Below are positions 44,397-55,630 of a stretch of DNA of 64,000 nt, in pieces (within the stretch, counting starts at the first letter, position 1; each line of letters opens with the position of its first letter). The notes beneath the pieces were generated by a model that saw only the letters and a program-made list of their open reading frames with translations, was not told where the DNA came from and made no database searches. A program made the translations under genes and the position numbers. The DNA is taken from the NCBI RefSeq assembly GCF_022605525.1, contig NZ_JAKQYJ010000002.1, positions 248,001 to 312,000 of the forward strand, in the 5' to 3' direction. Source of the stretch: Porphyrobacter sp. GA68. Its GTDB lineage: Bacteria > Pseudomonadota > Alphaproteobacteria > Sphingomonadales > Sphingomonadaceae.

Positions 44397-44621
44397 ATGA
44401 AGTTGCACAAGACAAGCCTGGCCATTGCCGCCGCGGCTTTGGTAGCCATGCCGGTTGCCGCACAGTCCGCCAATACGCGGGCAAGCGCTCCGCTTGCTGG
44501 TGAAAGCGAACTGGCCGGTGACATCACGCCCGCCTTCATCATCGCCGCGATTGCGGGCATTGCCATGGCCGTGCTCCTGCTCGTGGACAATGACGACAAC
44601 GATCGTGCGGTCAGCCCCTGA
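44397..44621 (+). CDS. 74-residue exported single-pass membrane protein
   Basis: A very small protein with an N-terminal signal sequence (MKLHKTSLAIAAAALVAMP, cleavage probably after VAAQ), a short linker and a hydrophobic segment (AFIIAAIAGIAMAVLLLV), ending in the acidic tail DNDDNDRAVSP. It has an excellent AAGGAGG and its own terminator, so it is expected to be well expressed from a single-gene transcript. Similar short proteins occur in Sphingomonadales; the function is unknown. Confidence 0.7.
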   Translation: MKLHKTSLAIAAAALVAMPVAAQSANTRASAPLAGESELAGDITPAFIIAAIAGIAMAVLLLVDNDDNDRAVSP

Positions 44622-44647
44622 GGCGACCGTAATCGGAAAAACGGAAA

Positions 44648-44674
44648 AGCGGGGCGTTTCTGCCCCGCTTTTTT
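44648..44674 (+). terminator. rho-independent terminator
   Basis: An 8-bp stem (AGCGGGGC at 44648-44655, GCCCCGCT at 44662-44669) with loop GTTTCT followed by a run of T residues. It ends the transcript of the 74-residue exported protein. Confidence 0.9.
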
Positions 44675-44886
44675 GTTGCCTGCCATGATTCCTGCCGCGG
44701 TTGGGCCTGCCGACCGTCTGGTCGGAGGTGATTTCGGCCGGTCCCGCTGCCGGCCGCAGTTGCAGGCTTCGGCACCTTGACCGGCGACCCTCCGCAATCC
44801 GCCGGGTATCCTGCTGTTAGGGCGGGATTTACTTCTGTTCGGCCAATGATAGTATCCCTGGCGGGGGAGCAGTTTTCGGGGGGCGC

Positions 44887-46872
44887 ATGAACCATATGAA
44901 CAGACGGGTGGGTCTGCGTTTGCTGCTGACAGCAACGGCGCTGGCAGTTGTTGCCGCACCGGCACACGCCTCAGACCCGGTTCAGCAGGATGTTGCCGGG
45001 GCCGCGCCGGTGCAGGAACGGCCGCCGCTGATCGCCACGCAGGCGTTCGCTGCGCGCGGGATGCTGCTGGACCCGCAAATGTCGCCAGACGGCCGGCGCA
45101 TCGTCTCGCGCATGGTTCGCGCGAACAAGGAAATCGTCGTCGTAATCGACAGCGCGACCCGCGCCGCCACCAACACCTTCGGTCTGCCCGACAAGACCGA
45201 ACTGGCTTGGGTTCGCTGGGCCGGCCCGGACAAGCTGCTTATCTCCGTCGCTCAGCCAAGCGCTCAGCTCGCAGAAGGCGTGCGGTACACGCGGGTCATC
45301 CTCCTCGACCTTGTCAGCGGGGCGCATGTGCCCATCGCCCGCAAGGAGCCCGTGGTGATCGGCGATGACGTGATCTTCGTCGATCCCGCCGGCGAATACG
45401 CGCTCATTTCCATGCAGCGCACGATCTACGAATATCCCGCCGTATGGCGCTTCGAACTGCGCGAGAAGGGGGCGGCCGCCATTGTCGAGAAGCCCAGGGA
45501 GGGCGTCTGGGACTGGTTCGCGGACGAGAGCGGGCAGGTCCGCATCGGGCAGGGATGGAGCAGCGGCCGCTTCAGCATCTACTATCGTTCCGCGGCCGGC
45601 GGCGAACTCAAGCGGGTCGAGCGGCTGAAGGAAGCCGACCTGGAACAGCGCGACTGGTGGGTGGCCCGTCTGGAACCCGGCAGCGACGTGGCCCACGTGT
45701 ATTACGAAACGCCCGCCGGGCGGCTGGGTCTCGGCCGAATGGACTTCGCGCAGCGCGGAGCGATCGAACCCATCTATGCTTCGCCCGACCACGACGTCGA
45801 CGATGTCCTGTTCACCAGCGACGGGCGGCTGCGCGCGGTCGCCTTCACCGATGATCGGTCCCGCGTGCACTGGACCGGTGAGGACGATCGCCGCCTGCAG
45901 GCGCAGCTGCAGACCGCCCTGCGCCAGTCTGACGTGTTCATCTCGTCCCGCGCGCGCGACAATTCGCGGATGCTGGTGTGGGCCGGCAACGAAGCCGATC
46001 CCGGAGCGTTCTACGTCTACTCGCCGGCGGAACGGAAGCTGGACCAGCTCAGCGAGCAGCGGCCCACTGTCGATTTCCGCCAGCTCGCGCCTGGGAAGGC
46101 AGTCACCTACACCGCGCGCGACGGCACCCCGATCCGGGCGTATCTGACGCTGCCGCGCGGCCGGGCCGCGACGGGCCTGCCGCTCATCATCATGCCGCAC
46201 GGCGGCCCCTATGGCGTGCGCGACAGCCTGCGCTACGATGACTGGGTGCAGCTGCTCGCCAACCGGGGCTATGCCGTGCTGCAACCGAACTACCGCGGCT
46301 CGGGCGGTCATGGCGTTGCGTTCGAGAAGCTGGGGGACGGCCAGATCGGCCGCGGGATGCAGGACGATCTCGACGACGCAATGGACTGGGCCGTGGCCGA
46401 AGGGATCGCGGACCAAGCCCGCGTGTGCATGGTCGGCGGCAGCTACGGCGGCTATGCCGCGCTGTGGGCGGTCATCCGCAACCCGGAACGCTATCGCTGC
46501 GCCGCGAGCTGGGCGGGCGTGACGGACTGGGACAGCATGCTGCGCTACGATCGCAAGTTCTTCAGCCCGCGCGGAAACCGCAAATGGCGCCAGCGCATCG
46601 AAGGGGAGGGTGGGTTCGACCTCGACGCAGTGTCGCCCTATCGCCTTGCCCACACGCTGCAGCGCCCTGTCCTGCTGGGCCAGGGTACGGCGGACACGAT
46701 CGTGCCGCCGTTCCAGTACCACCGCTTCCGCAAGGCCGCCGCCGCAGCCAAGGTGAAACCGGTCGAGTTGCTGCTGGAGGATGAGGGCCATTCCTTCATC
46801 AACCCCAAGAACGAACAGGCGTGGTACGACGCCCTCACCACGTTCCTTGCCCGGCACAACCCGGCTGACTGA
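44887..46872 (+). CDS. S9-family prolyl oligopeptidase-type peptidase, exported
   Basis: A 661-residue exported serine peptidase. The signal peptide spans about residues 1-30 (hydrophobic core LLLTATALAVVAAPAHA). A seven-bladed propeller-like region fills residues 40-400. The alpha/beta-hydrolase domain has S519 in GGSYGGYA, D603 in GTADTIVPP and H635 in EDEGHSF, in the order of family S9. It probably cleaves peptides in the periplasm. An in-frame ATG nine bases downstream is also a possible start. Confidence 0.92.
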   Translation: MNHMNRRVGLRLLLTATALAVVAAPAHASDPVQQDVAGAAPVQERPPLIATQAFAARGMLLDPQMSPDGRRIVSRMVRANKEIVVVIDSATRAATNTFGLPDKTELAWVRWAGPDKLLISVAQPSAQLAEGVRYTRVILLDLVSGAHVPIARKEPVVIGDDVIFVDPAGEYALISMQRTIYEYPAVWRFELREKGAAAIVEKPREGVWDWFADESGQVRIGQGWSSGRFSIYYRSAAGGELKRVERLKEADLEQRDWWVARLEPGSDVAHVYYETPAGRLGLGRMDFAQRGAIEPIYASPDHDVDDVLFTSDGRLRAVAFTDDRSRVHWTGEDDRRLQAQLQTALRQSDVFISSRARDNSRMLVWAGNEADPGAFYVYSPAERKLDQLSEQRPTVDFRQLAPGKAVTYTARDGTPIRAYLTLPRGRAATGLPLIIMPHGGPYGVRDSLRYDDWVQLLANRGYAVLQPNYRGSGGHGVAFEKLGDGQIGRGMQDDLDDAMDWAVAEGIADQARVCMVGGSYGGYAALWAVIRNPERYRCAASWAGVTDWDSMLRYDRKFFSPRGNRKWRQRIEGEGGFDLDAVSPYRLAHTLQRPVLLGQGTADTIVPPFQYHRFRKAAAAAKVKPVELLLEDEGHSFINPKNEQAWYDALTTFLARHNPAD

Positions 46873-46960
46873 TCCGGCCAGCTGACTAATCCGGAGGGAG
46901 GGTGGACCGGCAGACGGCCAGGGCTGGCGGGGGGACCGCACAGCCCCTACATTGCCGCCC

Positions 46961-47359
46961 ATGCACGAATTCTTCCAGCACGCGGCCACCACCAACGACG
47001 TGACTGTCCGCGTCGCGGTCAGCTATCTGCCCGAACAGTCCGACCCGGCGGCCGGCCGCTGGTTCTGGGCGTACCACATCCGCATCGAGAACCGCACCGC
47101 CGGCCGCATCCAGCTCCTCACCCGCCACTGGCGCATCACCGACGGGCGCGGGGCGGTGGCGCATGTCGATGGCGAGGGCGTGGTGGGCGAACAGCCGGTG
47201 ATCCTGCCCGGTGGCAGCCACGACTACGTGTCCGGCTGCCCGCTCGGCACGCCGTATGGCTCGATGGAAGGGTTCTACGGCCTGGAGGACGAGGCCGGCG
47301 ACCCGCTGGAAGTGCGCATCCCCTTCTTCCCCCTGTCCGCCGTCGCCACCGCGCCCTGA
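46961..47359 (+). CDS. apaG: ApaG-domain protein
   Basis: A 132-residue protein of the ApaG family, a fibronectin-like beta-sandwich. The hallmark block is FWAYHIRIENRTAGRIQLLT (residues 28-47) followed by HWRITDGRG and the GEQPVILPGGSHDYVSG turn. The cellular role is unclear; older names link it to cobalt and magnesium resistance. It stands alone after the S9 peptidase gene. Confidence 0.93.
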   Translation: MHEFFQHAATTNDVTVRVAVSYLPEQSDPAAGRWFWAYHIRIENRTAGRIQLLTRHWRITDGRGAVAHVDGEGVVGEQPVILPGGSHDYVSGCPLGTPYGSMEGFYGLEDEAGDPLEVRIPFFPLSAVATAP

Positions 47360-47369
47360 ACCGCCCGCC

Positions 47370-48068
47370 TCACGCGCCCGCCTCCCCCTCAGCCCCCATG
47401 CGCGGGGCAAGGCCACGCTCCTTGCTCAACCGGAACGCCTCGATCTTGGCGTTGATGGAGGCGAGCACCCGTTCCTCGGCCGGGTATTGCGCCTGCCGGT
47501 ACGCTTCCACCACCTCGCGCGCGATGCTGTCGTACACCGGATGGCCGGGTTTGAGGTGCTGCACCCCGTAACGCTGCGGCAGGCGGTGCTGCAGCAGGAA
47601 ACGGAGCAGCGCATTGTCCGGCTTGTCCCACCAGCCAAGGATCCCGCCCCGCCCCACAATCGGCGTCGGCGTCCCTTTCATAGCGCGTTCCAGCGCGCAA
47701 TCCTCCAGCCGCGCGACCCCGCGTTCGATCGCCGCGTCCCACGCCGCCGCGAACCCTTCGGCGCCCGGCCGCGCGCGCAGCTTGTACAGCGCCTCCATGC
47801 TCTTGCCGATGTGCCGCGCCGCCTGGTTCACGATGCCCGTCGCCGCGAGATGGGCGACAAAGGCGCGCTGGCGTTCGGGCGTGATCGAATTGCCGCGCGG
47901 GCGCGGGTGGAGATAGGGCGCGAAATCCAGCAGCGGATCATCCTCCGCCACCGCCGCCACGCGCCACGCGGTGCGCGACGTCGCCTGCTTGCGCAGCTTG
48001 CGCGTGCAGGTGGGGGCGGGTTCGTGGTGAGGCGGGCTGGCGGCGGGAGGAGCGGGCTTGCTGGGCAT
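47370..48068 (-). CDS. lineage-type hypothetical protein with helix-turn-helix-like N-terminal half
   Basis: A 232-residue basic protein. The first 40 residues are disordered-looking. Residues 60-100 (TPERQRAFVAHLAATG then VNQAARHIGKSMEALYKLRA) have the spacing of a helix-turn-helix like that of small terminase or transposase-linked domains. The rest is helical. Similar proteins occur in sphingomonads. It could be a DNA-binding regulator, but the function is unknown. It is convergent with apaG. Confidence 0.6.
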   Translation of the reverse strand: MPSKPAPPAASPPHHEPAPTCTRKLRKQATSRTAWRVAAVAEDDPLLDFAPYLHPRPRGNSITPERQRAFVAHLAATGIVNQAARHIGKSMEALYKLRARPGAEGFAAAWDAAIERGVARLEDCALERAMKGTPTPIVGRGGILGWWDKPDNALLRFLLQHRLPQRYGVQHLKPGHPVYDSIAREVVEAYRQAQYPAEERVLASINAKIEAFRLSKERGLAPRMGAEGEAGA

Positions 48069-48177
48069 GACCCGCAGGCAGATTGCACAAAGCGGGACAG
48101 TAGGAAAATGGTTTCTTGTTCTCTTCTAAACCGCGTGTAAGCGAAGGAATTGAGAAGAAAAGTTGTCGGGGGGCTCG

Positions 48178-49239
48178 ATGGATCGCTTGAAAGTTTTGGA
48201 TGGGCTCAGGGCAGGCGCGGTGTTGCTGGTAATGATTTCACATGCGGGATTAGGGCATATCGTTCCTGGCGGCCTTGGAGTGAACATTTTTTTCGTACTC
48301 AGCGGCTTTCTCATCACGACTCTTCTGTTCGTTGAACGCGATGTGAATGGGTTCATCTCGCTTAAAGGATTTTACATGAGGAGAGCGGTGCGAATCATTC
48401 CTCCTATGCTCATCTCGTATGCCGCTGCTGTCCTGTTAGTCGCCGGTGGTCTCTTGCCTTCCGCGTTCGATGCATCTGGCATCATTGTAGATCTCTTTTT
48501 CTTGAGCAACTATTCAGATTTGATTGGCGTCGCATCCGGCATCCCAATTCCCCTTTGGTCTTTAAATATAGAAGAACATTTCTACATGGGATTTCCGTTT
48601 ATCTTTCTGGCTGTTGCAAATAGTGTGATTGGAAGGTTTGGAAAGTTAATCTTGATCTTCCTGTTCTTGGCTTTGCTAATTCGCTTCTGGGAGTATGAGC
48701 GAGGAAACGGGGCAGGTATATACTATTGGACGCACACCCGCTTCGACATGATCTTATACGGAGTGGGTCTTGCTGTCGCTGCGCGGTCTGGTGTCATCGA
48801 CCGGACAAAAAGAGGTGTCGGCATCGGCGCCCTTATACTCGCGACCATGGTCTTGCTCGCCACATTGCTCATACGAGACGATTGGTTCCGCGAGACAATC
48901 CGCTATTCACTTCAAGGCGTAGCGATTTCTGTGATATTGTATGTTCTTCTCCGAACCTATTTGCCGGTTATAACACCATTGCTGAGCAGTTCTGTCGCGA
49001 AGAGTGTCGCCGACCTTTCTTATGTGCTCTATCTCATTCATCTTCCCATGATGATGACTGCGCATAGCAGTGCGACTTTTCTGCCAGAACCACTTCGTTT
49101 TCTGTTAGGTGCGGCCGCGTCTTTTTTATTTGCTGTTCTCGTGCGCCGTTTTGTGGAGCTTCCGCCACTTGCTTGGCGCAAAAAGCTTAAGGTCGGACTC
49201 CAGCCAGTCGGACCTTTGAGACCTAAGGGGCTGGAGTAA
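48178..49239 (+). CDS. acyltransferase 3 family membrane protein (OafA/NodX type)
   Basis: A 353-residue protein with about ten membrane segments of the Acyl_transf_3 family, which move acetyl or succinyl groups onto sugars in the envelope. It starts MDRLKVLDGLRAGAVLLVMI with the conserved HAG histidine nearby, then GVNIFFVLSGFLIT and WSLNIEEHFYM, all family marks. It lacks the fused SGNH domain of OafA; an SGNH lipoprotein is encoded 81 bases downstream. Codon and base composition are much more AT-rich than the neighbours, which suggests transfer. Confidence 0.88.
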   Translation: MDRLKVLDGLRAGAVLLVMISHAGLGHIVPGGLGVNIFFVLSGFLITTLLFVERDVNGFISLKGFYMRRAVRIIPPMLISYAAAVLLVAGGLLPSAFDASGIIVDLFFLSNYSDLIGVASGIPIPLWSLNIEEHFYMGFPFIFLAVANSVIGRFGKLILIFLFLALLIRFWEYERGNGAGIYYWTHTRFDMILYGVGLAVAARSGVIDRTKRGVGIGALILATMVLLATLLIRDDWFRETIRYSLQGVAISVILYVLLRTYLPVITPLLSSSVAKSVADLSYVLYLIHLPMMMTAHSSATFLPEPLRFLLGAAASFLFAVLVRRFVELPPLAWRKKLKVGLQPVGPLRPKGLE

Positions 49240-49320
49240 ATTGCGCTCGATCCCGGGAATGTTACCTGCTGTTTACCAAAGATTGCTAGAGAGGACGTCG
49301 GCAAGTTTGGGAGGAGACCC

Positions 49321-50115
49321 ATGTTGAAGTTCCGTTCATCTTTACCCATCGTGCTCATAACGACCCTCGTCTCTGGGTGCAGAAGCGACGATGGTGCTCC
49401 GGCGATAAGCGCCAGTCCCCCGCCCGTCGCAGTTGTTGCTCTTCAACCAACTCCTACGCCGAGCCCCACGGCAACTGCTTCTCCCACACCACCGCCTGCC
49501 CCTACGCCAACTTCATCAGTAAAGGGGGATGGAAAAATCGTTCTGGTCACAGAAGGTGATAGCATCTCAATTACTTGGGGAGGTAATTATACTGGCATGT
49601 ACAAGGCCGCCAGACCCGACATCGTCTTCCACGGGAAGGCAGTTGGCGGTTCTGGAATACGGAACTTAGAGACACGTCTTCCGACGATTCTTGCTCTTGA
49701 ACCTGATATGGTCACGATCTTTATAGGCGCTAATGACCTAGCTTCTTATGAAAACGCGTCGGCTTACTTGATGGCTCTTAGATCATATATAGAAAAGATA
49801 AAGGCCACGGGCGCTAAGGTTGTGATCGCAACTGTTCTCCCACAGCAGCTAACTGACGTGAATAGAAGTGCGAAGCACAACGTCATGCGTAAGGAGTTAG
49901 CCAACTTCCTCCGGCAGGCCACTTGGGTCGATGGCCTGGTGGACTTTGCAGCAGATCCTGAAATGGGACCTGATGAAGCTGCGCTCAACAAAGCCCTTTA
50001 CACTGACGGACTGCATCCAACGGACGGCACTCATGGTGTGGGTGAAGGAGGTCAGGTAAAGTTGTATCGAGTGTTCAAGCCGGTAGTCGATCAGCTCCTC
50101 AAGGACGTTCGTTGA
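49321..50115 (+). CDS. SGNH/GDSL-family hydrolase lipoprotein
   Basis: A 264-residue predicted lipoprotein. The lipobox is LVSGC with Cys20, followed by a Pro/Thr-rich linker (residues 33-66). The SGNH domain has block I EGDSIS (S81), block II GGSGIRN, block III GAND (N138) and block V DGLHPTD (D229, H232). It probably acts as an esterase or O-acyltransferase on the cell surface or in the periplasm. The gene is AT-rich with frequent TTA, ATA and AGA codons. It is the partner of the upstream acyltransferase. Confidence 0.88.
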   Translation: MLKFRSSLPIVLITTLVSGCRSDDGAPAISASPPPVAVVALQPTPTPSPTATASPTPPPAPTPTSSVKGDGKIVLVTEGDSISITWGGNYTGMYKAARPDIVFHGKAVGGSGIRNLETRLPTILALEPDMVTIFIGANDLASYENASAYLMALRSYIEKIKATGAKVVIATVLPQQLTDVNRSAKHNVMRKELANFLRQATWVDGLVDFAADPEMGPDEAALNKALYTDGLHPTDGTHGVGEGGQVKLYRVFKPVVDQLLKDVR

Positions 50116-50445
50116 CCTTGACCCCGCGCCAAATCCAACATAAAGGGCCGCCCACAACCCGGTGCGTGCCATGGTCCGCGCCGGTGCGATATAGCTGAAC
50201 ATTGGCGGTCATGCGGGTGCCTTTCGCGGGCGCGGGGATGGTCGGCAAAGTAATCCGGTGCCAGGCGGCGCGGGGTGGAGTGTTTCAGTCATTGCGTCGC
50301 TCCTGCCACGGCAGGGGCCGTGTGCCGCGGGCGGTGTGCCGGCGGCGGGCGGATTGTCCGGCCCCTTCGGGTCGGGACGGGCGGTGCAAGACGGTTCCTT
50401 CTTTTCCCCTGTCCGCCGCGCGCCACACACGGTGAAGGAACACAA
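50116..50445 (+). promoter_or_regulatory. 330-nt leader region of the str operon
   Basis: No gene is supported here. TTGACC occurs twice near 50112-50125, but I see no convincing -10 at the right spacing. The 3' half is very GC-rich and can form several hairpins, including the 20-nt palindrome at 50299-50318, ending in the GAAGGA ribosome-binding site of rpsL. It should carry the promoter and possibly the S7- or S12-responsive control of the operon. Confidence 0.45.
50299..50318 (+). repeat. GC-rich palindrome shared by rpsL leader and rpsJ-rplC spacer
   Basis: A 9-bp stem around AC. It is 18/20 identical to 55382-55401; both differences keep pairing as wobble or loop bases. Confidence 0.6.
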
Positions 50446-50817
50446 GTGCCCACTATCAACCAGCTGGTCCGCAAGGGCCGCGAGCCGCAGAAGGCCAAGT
50501 CCAAGGTCCCTGCGATGGAGCAGAACCCGCAGAAGCGCGGCGTCTGCACCCGCGTCTATACCACGACGCCCAAGAAGCCGAACTCGGCGCTGCGCAAGGT
50601 GGCCAAGGTGCGCCTGACGAACCAGCGCGAAGTCATCTCCTACATCCCCGGCGAAGGCCACAACCTGCAGGAACACAGCGTTGTGCTGATCCGCGGCGGG
50701 CGTGTGCGCGACCTGCCCGGCGTGCGTTACCACGTGCTGCGCGGCGTGCTCGACACGCAAGGGGTCAAGGACCGCAAGCAGAGCCGGTCCAAGTACGGGG
50801 CCAAGCGGCCGAAGTAA
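50446..50817 (+). CDS. rpsL: 30S ribosomal protein S12
   Basis: A 123-residue S12 at the decoding centre. It starts [14 protein letters not shown] after a GTG initiator (50446, GAAGGA upstream) and contains [17 protein letters not shown], where streptomycin-resistance changes occur, with Lys at the classical position. It is the first gene of the str operon. A 147-base gap with a long inverted repeat separates it from rpsG. Confidence 0.98.
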   Translation: MPTINQLVRKGREPQKAKSKVPAMEQNPQKRGVCTRVYTTTPKKPNSALRKVAKVRLTNQREVISYIPGEGHNLQEHSVVLIRGGRVRDLPGVRYHVLRGVLDTQGVKDRKQSRSKYGAKRPK

Positions 50818-50859
50818 GGGTTTTCGTTGGGTGCGCTGCGGATATCCGTTCGCAGCTCG

Positions 50860-50938
50860 CGGCACCAGCCCTCTCCCCCACCCGGCCACCCGATAAGATA
50901 CCCTGTGGGTGGCCGGGTGGGGGAGAGGGCTGGTGCCG
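50860..50938. repeat. perfect 32-bp inverted repeat between rpsL and rpsG
   Basis: The arms are 50860-50891 and 50907-50938, exact reverse complements over 32 bases, with a 15-nt loop. A smaller stem (GCTGCG at 50835-50840 with CGCAGC at 50851-50856) lies just before it. The resulting hairpin would be extremely stable in the rpsL-rpsG RNA and has no T-run. Confidence 0.95.
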
Positions 50939-50964
50939 AACCACTCCAAAGGAGTTAGAAGAAA

Positions 50965-51435
50965 ATGTCACGTCGTCGTCGTCCCGAAAAGCGGGAAATC
51001 CTGCCCGATCCCAAGTTCAAGGATCAGGTGCTGTCCAAGTTCATGAACAACCTCATGCTGGACGGGAAGAAGTCGGTTGCCGAGCGGATCGTCTATGGCG
51101 CGCTCGACACGGTGGAAACGCGGGCCAAGGCCGACCCGCTGCAGATGTTCCACGACGCGCTCAACAATGTGAAGCCGCAGGTCGAAGTGCGCAGCCGCCG
51201 CGTGGGCGGGGCGACCTATCAGGTGCCGGTCGAAGTGCGGCCCGAACGCGCCCAGGCGCTGGCCATCCGCTGGCTGATCTCCGCCGCGCGCGGACGGGCG
51301 GAAACGACCATGGCGGCGCGCCTTTCGGCCGAACTGATGGACGCGGCGAACAACCGCGGCAATGCGGTGAAGAAGCGCGAGGACACGCACCGCATGGCCG
51401 ACGCGAACCGGGCGTTCTCGCACTACCGCTGGTAA
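50965..51435 (+). CDS. rpsG: 30S ribosomal protein S7
   Basis: A 156-residue S7, the primary binder of the 16S 3' major domain and often the feedback repressor of the str operon. It starts [18 protein letters not shown] and ends with the NRAFSHYRW tail. AAAGGAG precedes the ATG. The perfect inverted repeat lies in the spacer before it, ending 26 bases before the start. Confidence 0.98.
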   Translation: MSRRRRPEKREILPDPKFKDQVLSKFMNNLMLDGKKSVAERIVYGALDTVETRAKADPLQMFHDALNNVKPQVEVRSRRVGGATYQVPVEVRPERAQALAIRWLISAARGRAETTMAARLSAELMDAANNRGNAVKKREDTHRMADANRAFSHYRW

Positions 51436-51545
51436 GCGGGGGGGGCGGATCGGCTCCGCGCCGTCTTTAACCTGCCATAAAGGCAACTATATGGAGCGCC
51501 GTCCGCTGTTGCTGGCGGCCTCCACCATTCTTTGAGGAATTGATT

Positions 51546-53639
<2,094 letters not shown>

Positions 53640-53729
53640 GGCAGGCGTTAGGGTTAGGGGCGGCGCCTGATTGCGCGGGGCCGCCTTTCGCCCGCATCAA
53701 TTCACCATACAGCAGAGGTTATTCAAATC

Positions 53730-54905
<1,176 letters not shown>

Positions 54906-54915
54906 TATAGGCGCG

Positions 54916-54947
54916 CCTGTCAGCGGGAATCATCGCCCGCTGACAGG
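54916..54947 (+). terminator. 12-bp perfect stem-loop after tuf
   Basis: Arms CCTGTCAGCGGG (54916-54927) and CCCGCTGACAGG (54936-54947) with loop AATCATCG, 11 bases after the tuf stop. The following AATTTATC is only mildly T-rich, so it may be a 3' stabiliser or a partial terminator. Confidence 0.6.
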
Positions 54948-54956
54948 AATTTATCA

Positions 54957-55013
54957 GAGGGGCCGCCCTTCACCGGTGTAGCCGGATAGCGGGGCGGGCC
55001 TTTCTTTTTGTCA
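54957..55013 (+). terminator. second stem-loop with T-rich tail before rpsJ
   Basis: AGGGGCCGCCC pairs imperfectly with GGGCGGGCC and is followed by TTTCTTTTT, with a small inner CCGG/CCGG stem. It probably ends most str transcripts, leaving the S10 promoter in the short space before rpsJ or requiring partial read-through. Confidence 0.65.
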
Positions 55014-55055
55014 GAGCATCTGATGCTCACGGCTCTTTCTTATCGGTAGTTGGAC

Positions 55056-55367
55056 ATGGAAGCACAGAACATCCGCATTCGCCTGAAGGCGTTCGATCAC
55101 CGCGTTCTCGACCAAGCGACTGGCGAAATCGCGGACACAGCACGCCGTACCGGTGCGCTTATTCGTGGTCCCATTCCAATGCCCACGCGGATCGAGAAGT
55201 TCACCGTGAACCGTGGTCCGCACATCGATAAGAAATCACGGGAACAGTTCGAAGTCCGCACCTACAAGCGGCTGCTGGACATCGTTCAGCCGAACGCGCA
55301 GACGGTCGATGCTCTGATGAAGCTGGACCTTGCTGCCGGCGTGAACGTGGAAATCAAGCTGGCCTGA
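55056..55367 (+). CDS. rpsJ: 30S ribosomal protein S10
   Basis: A 103-residue S10 (NusE). It starts [20 protein letters not shown] and contains the [14 protein letters not shown] loop. Besides its ribosomal role, S10 takes part in NusB-dependent antitermination. It is the first gene of the S10 cluster but is separated from rplC by a structured 263-nt spacer, unlike the tight packing of the rest of the cluster. Confidence 0.98.
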   Translation: MEAQNIRIRLKAFDHRVLDQATGEIADTARRTGALIRGPIPMPTRIEKFTVNRGPHIDKKSREQFEVRTYKRLLDIVQPNAQTVDALMKLDLAAGVNVEIKLA

Positions 55368-55630
55368 GCCGGCATGCGGGTGCCCCTGCCATGGCAGGGG
55401 CGGTACGCTAAGGGGCGATGCCCCGAGGTCCATGGAGGACCTCGAATAGGAAGGGATACCGCCGGCGCTCTGCCGGGCAGCGTCCCCCGTCTTTTGCTCC
55501 CGCCATACTGGCGGAGCGTGTGGCCCGGGCGGGGTGATGTCAGACAATCTGGGCCGTGAACTGCGCCATGAGGCGGGGTTTGCACGCACGCGGAGATAGG
55601 CTCCGTGTGCCTCTGTTTAGGAGTATGACG
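55368..55630 (+). promoter_or_regulatory. 263-nt structured spacer between rpsJ and rplC
   Basis: No gene is seen. Stacked inverted repeats include the palindrome at 55382-55401, GGGGC/GCCCC at 55412-55424, and an 8-bp stem with CGAGGTCC at 55424-55431 and GGACCTCG at 55437-55444. Further pairing is possible near the rplC ribosome-binding site. It may be a ribosomal-protein binding leader, an internal promoter region or an inserted repeat. Confidence 0.5.
55382..55401 (+). repeat. perfect 20-bp palindrome, second copy
   Basis: GCCCCTGCCATGGCAGGGGC, 10-bp arms with no loop in DNA. It resembles 50299-50318 in the str leader. Confidence 0.6.
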
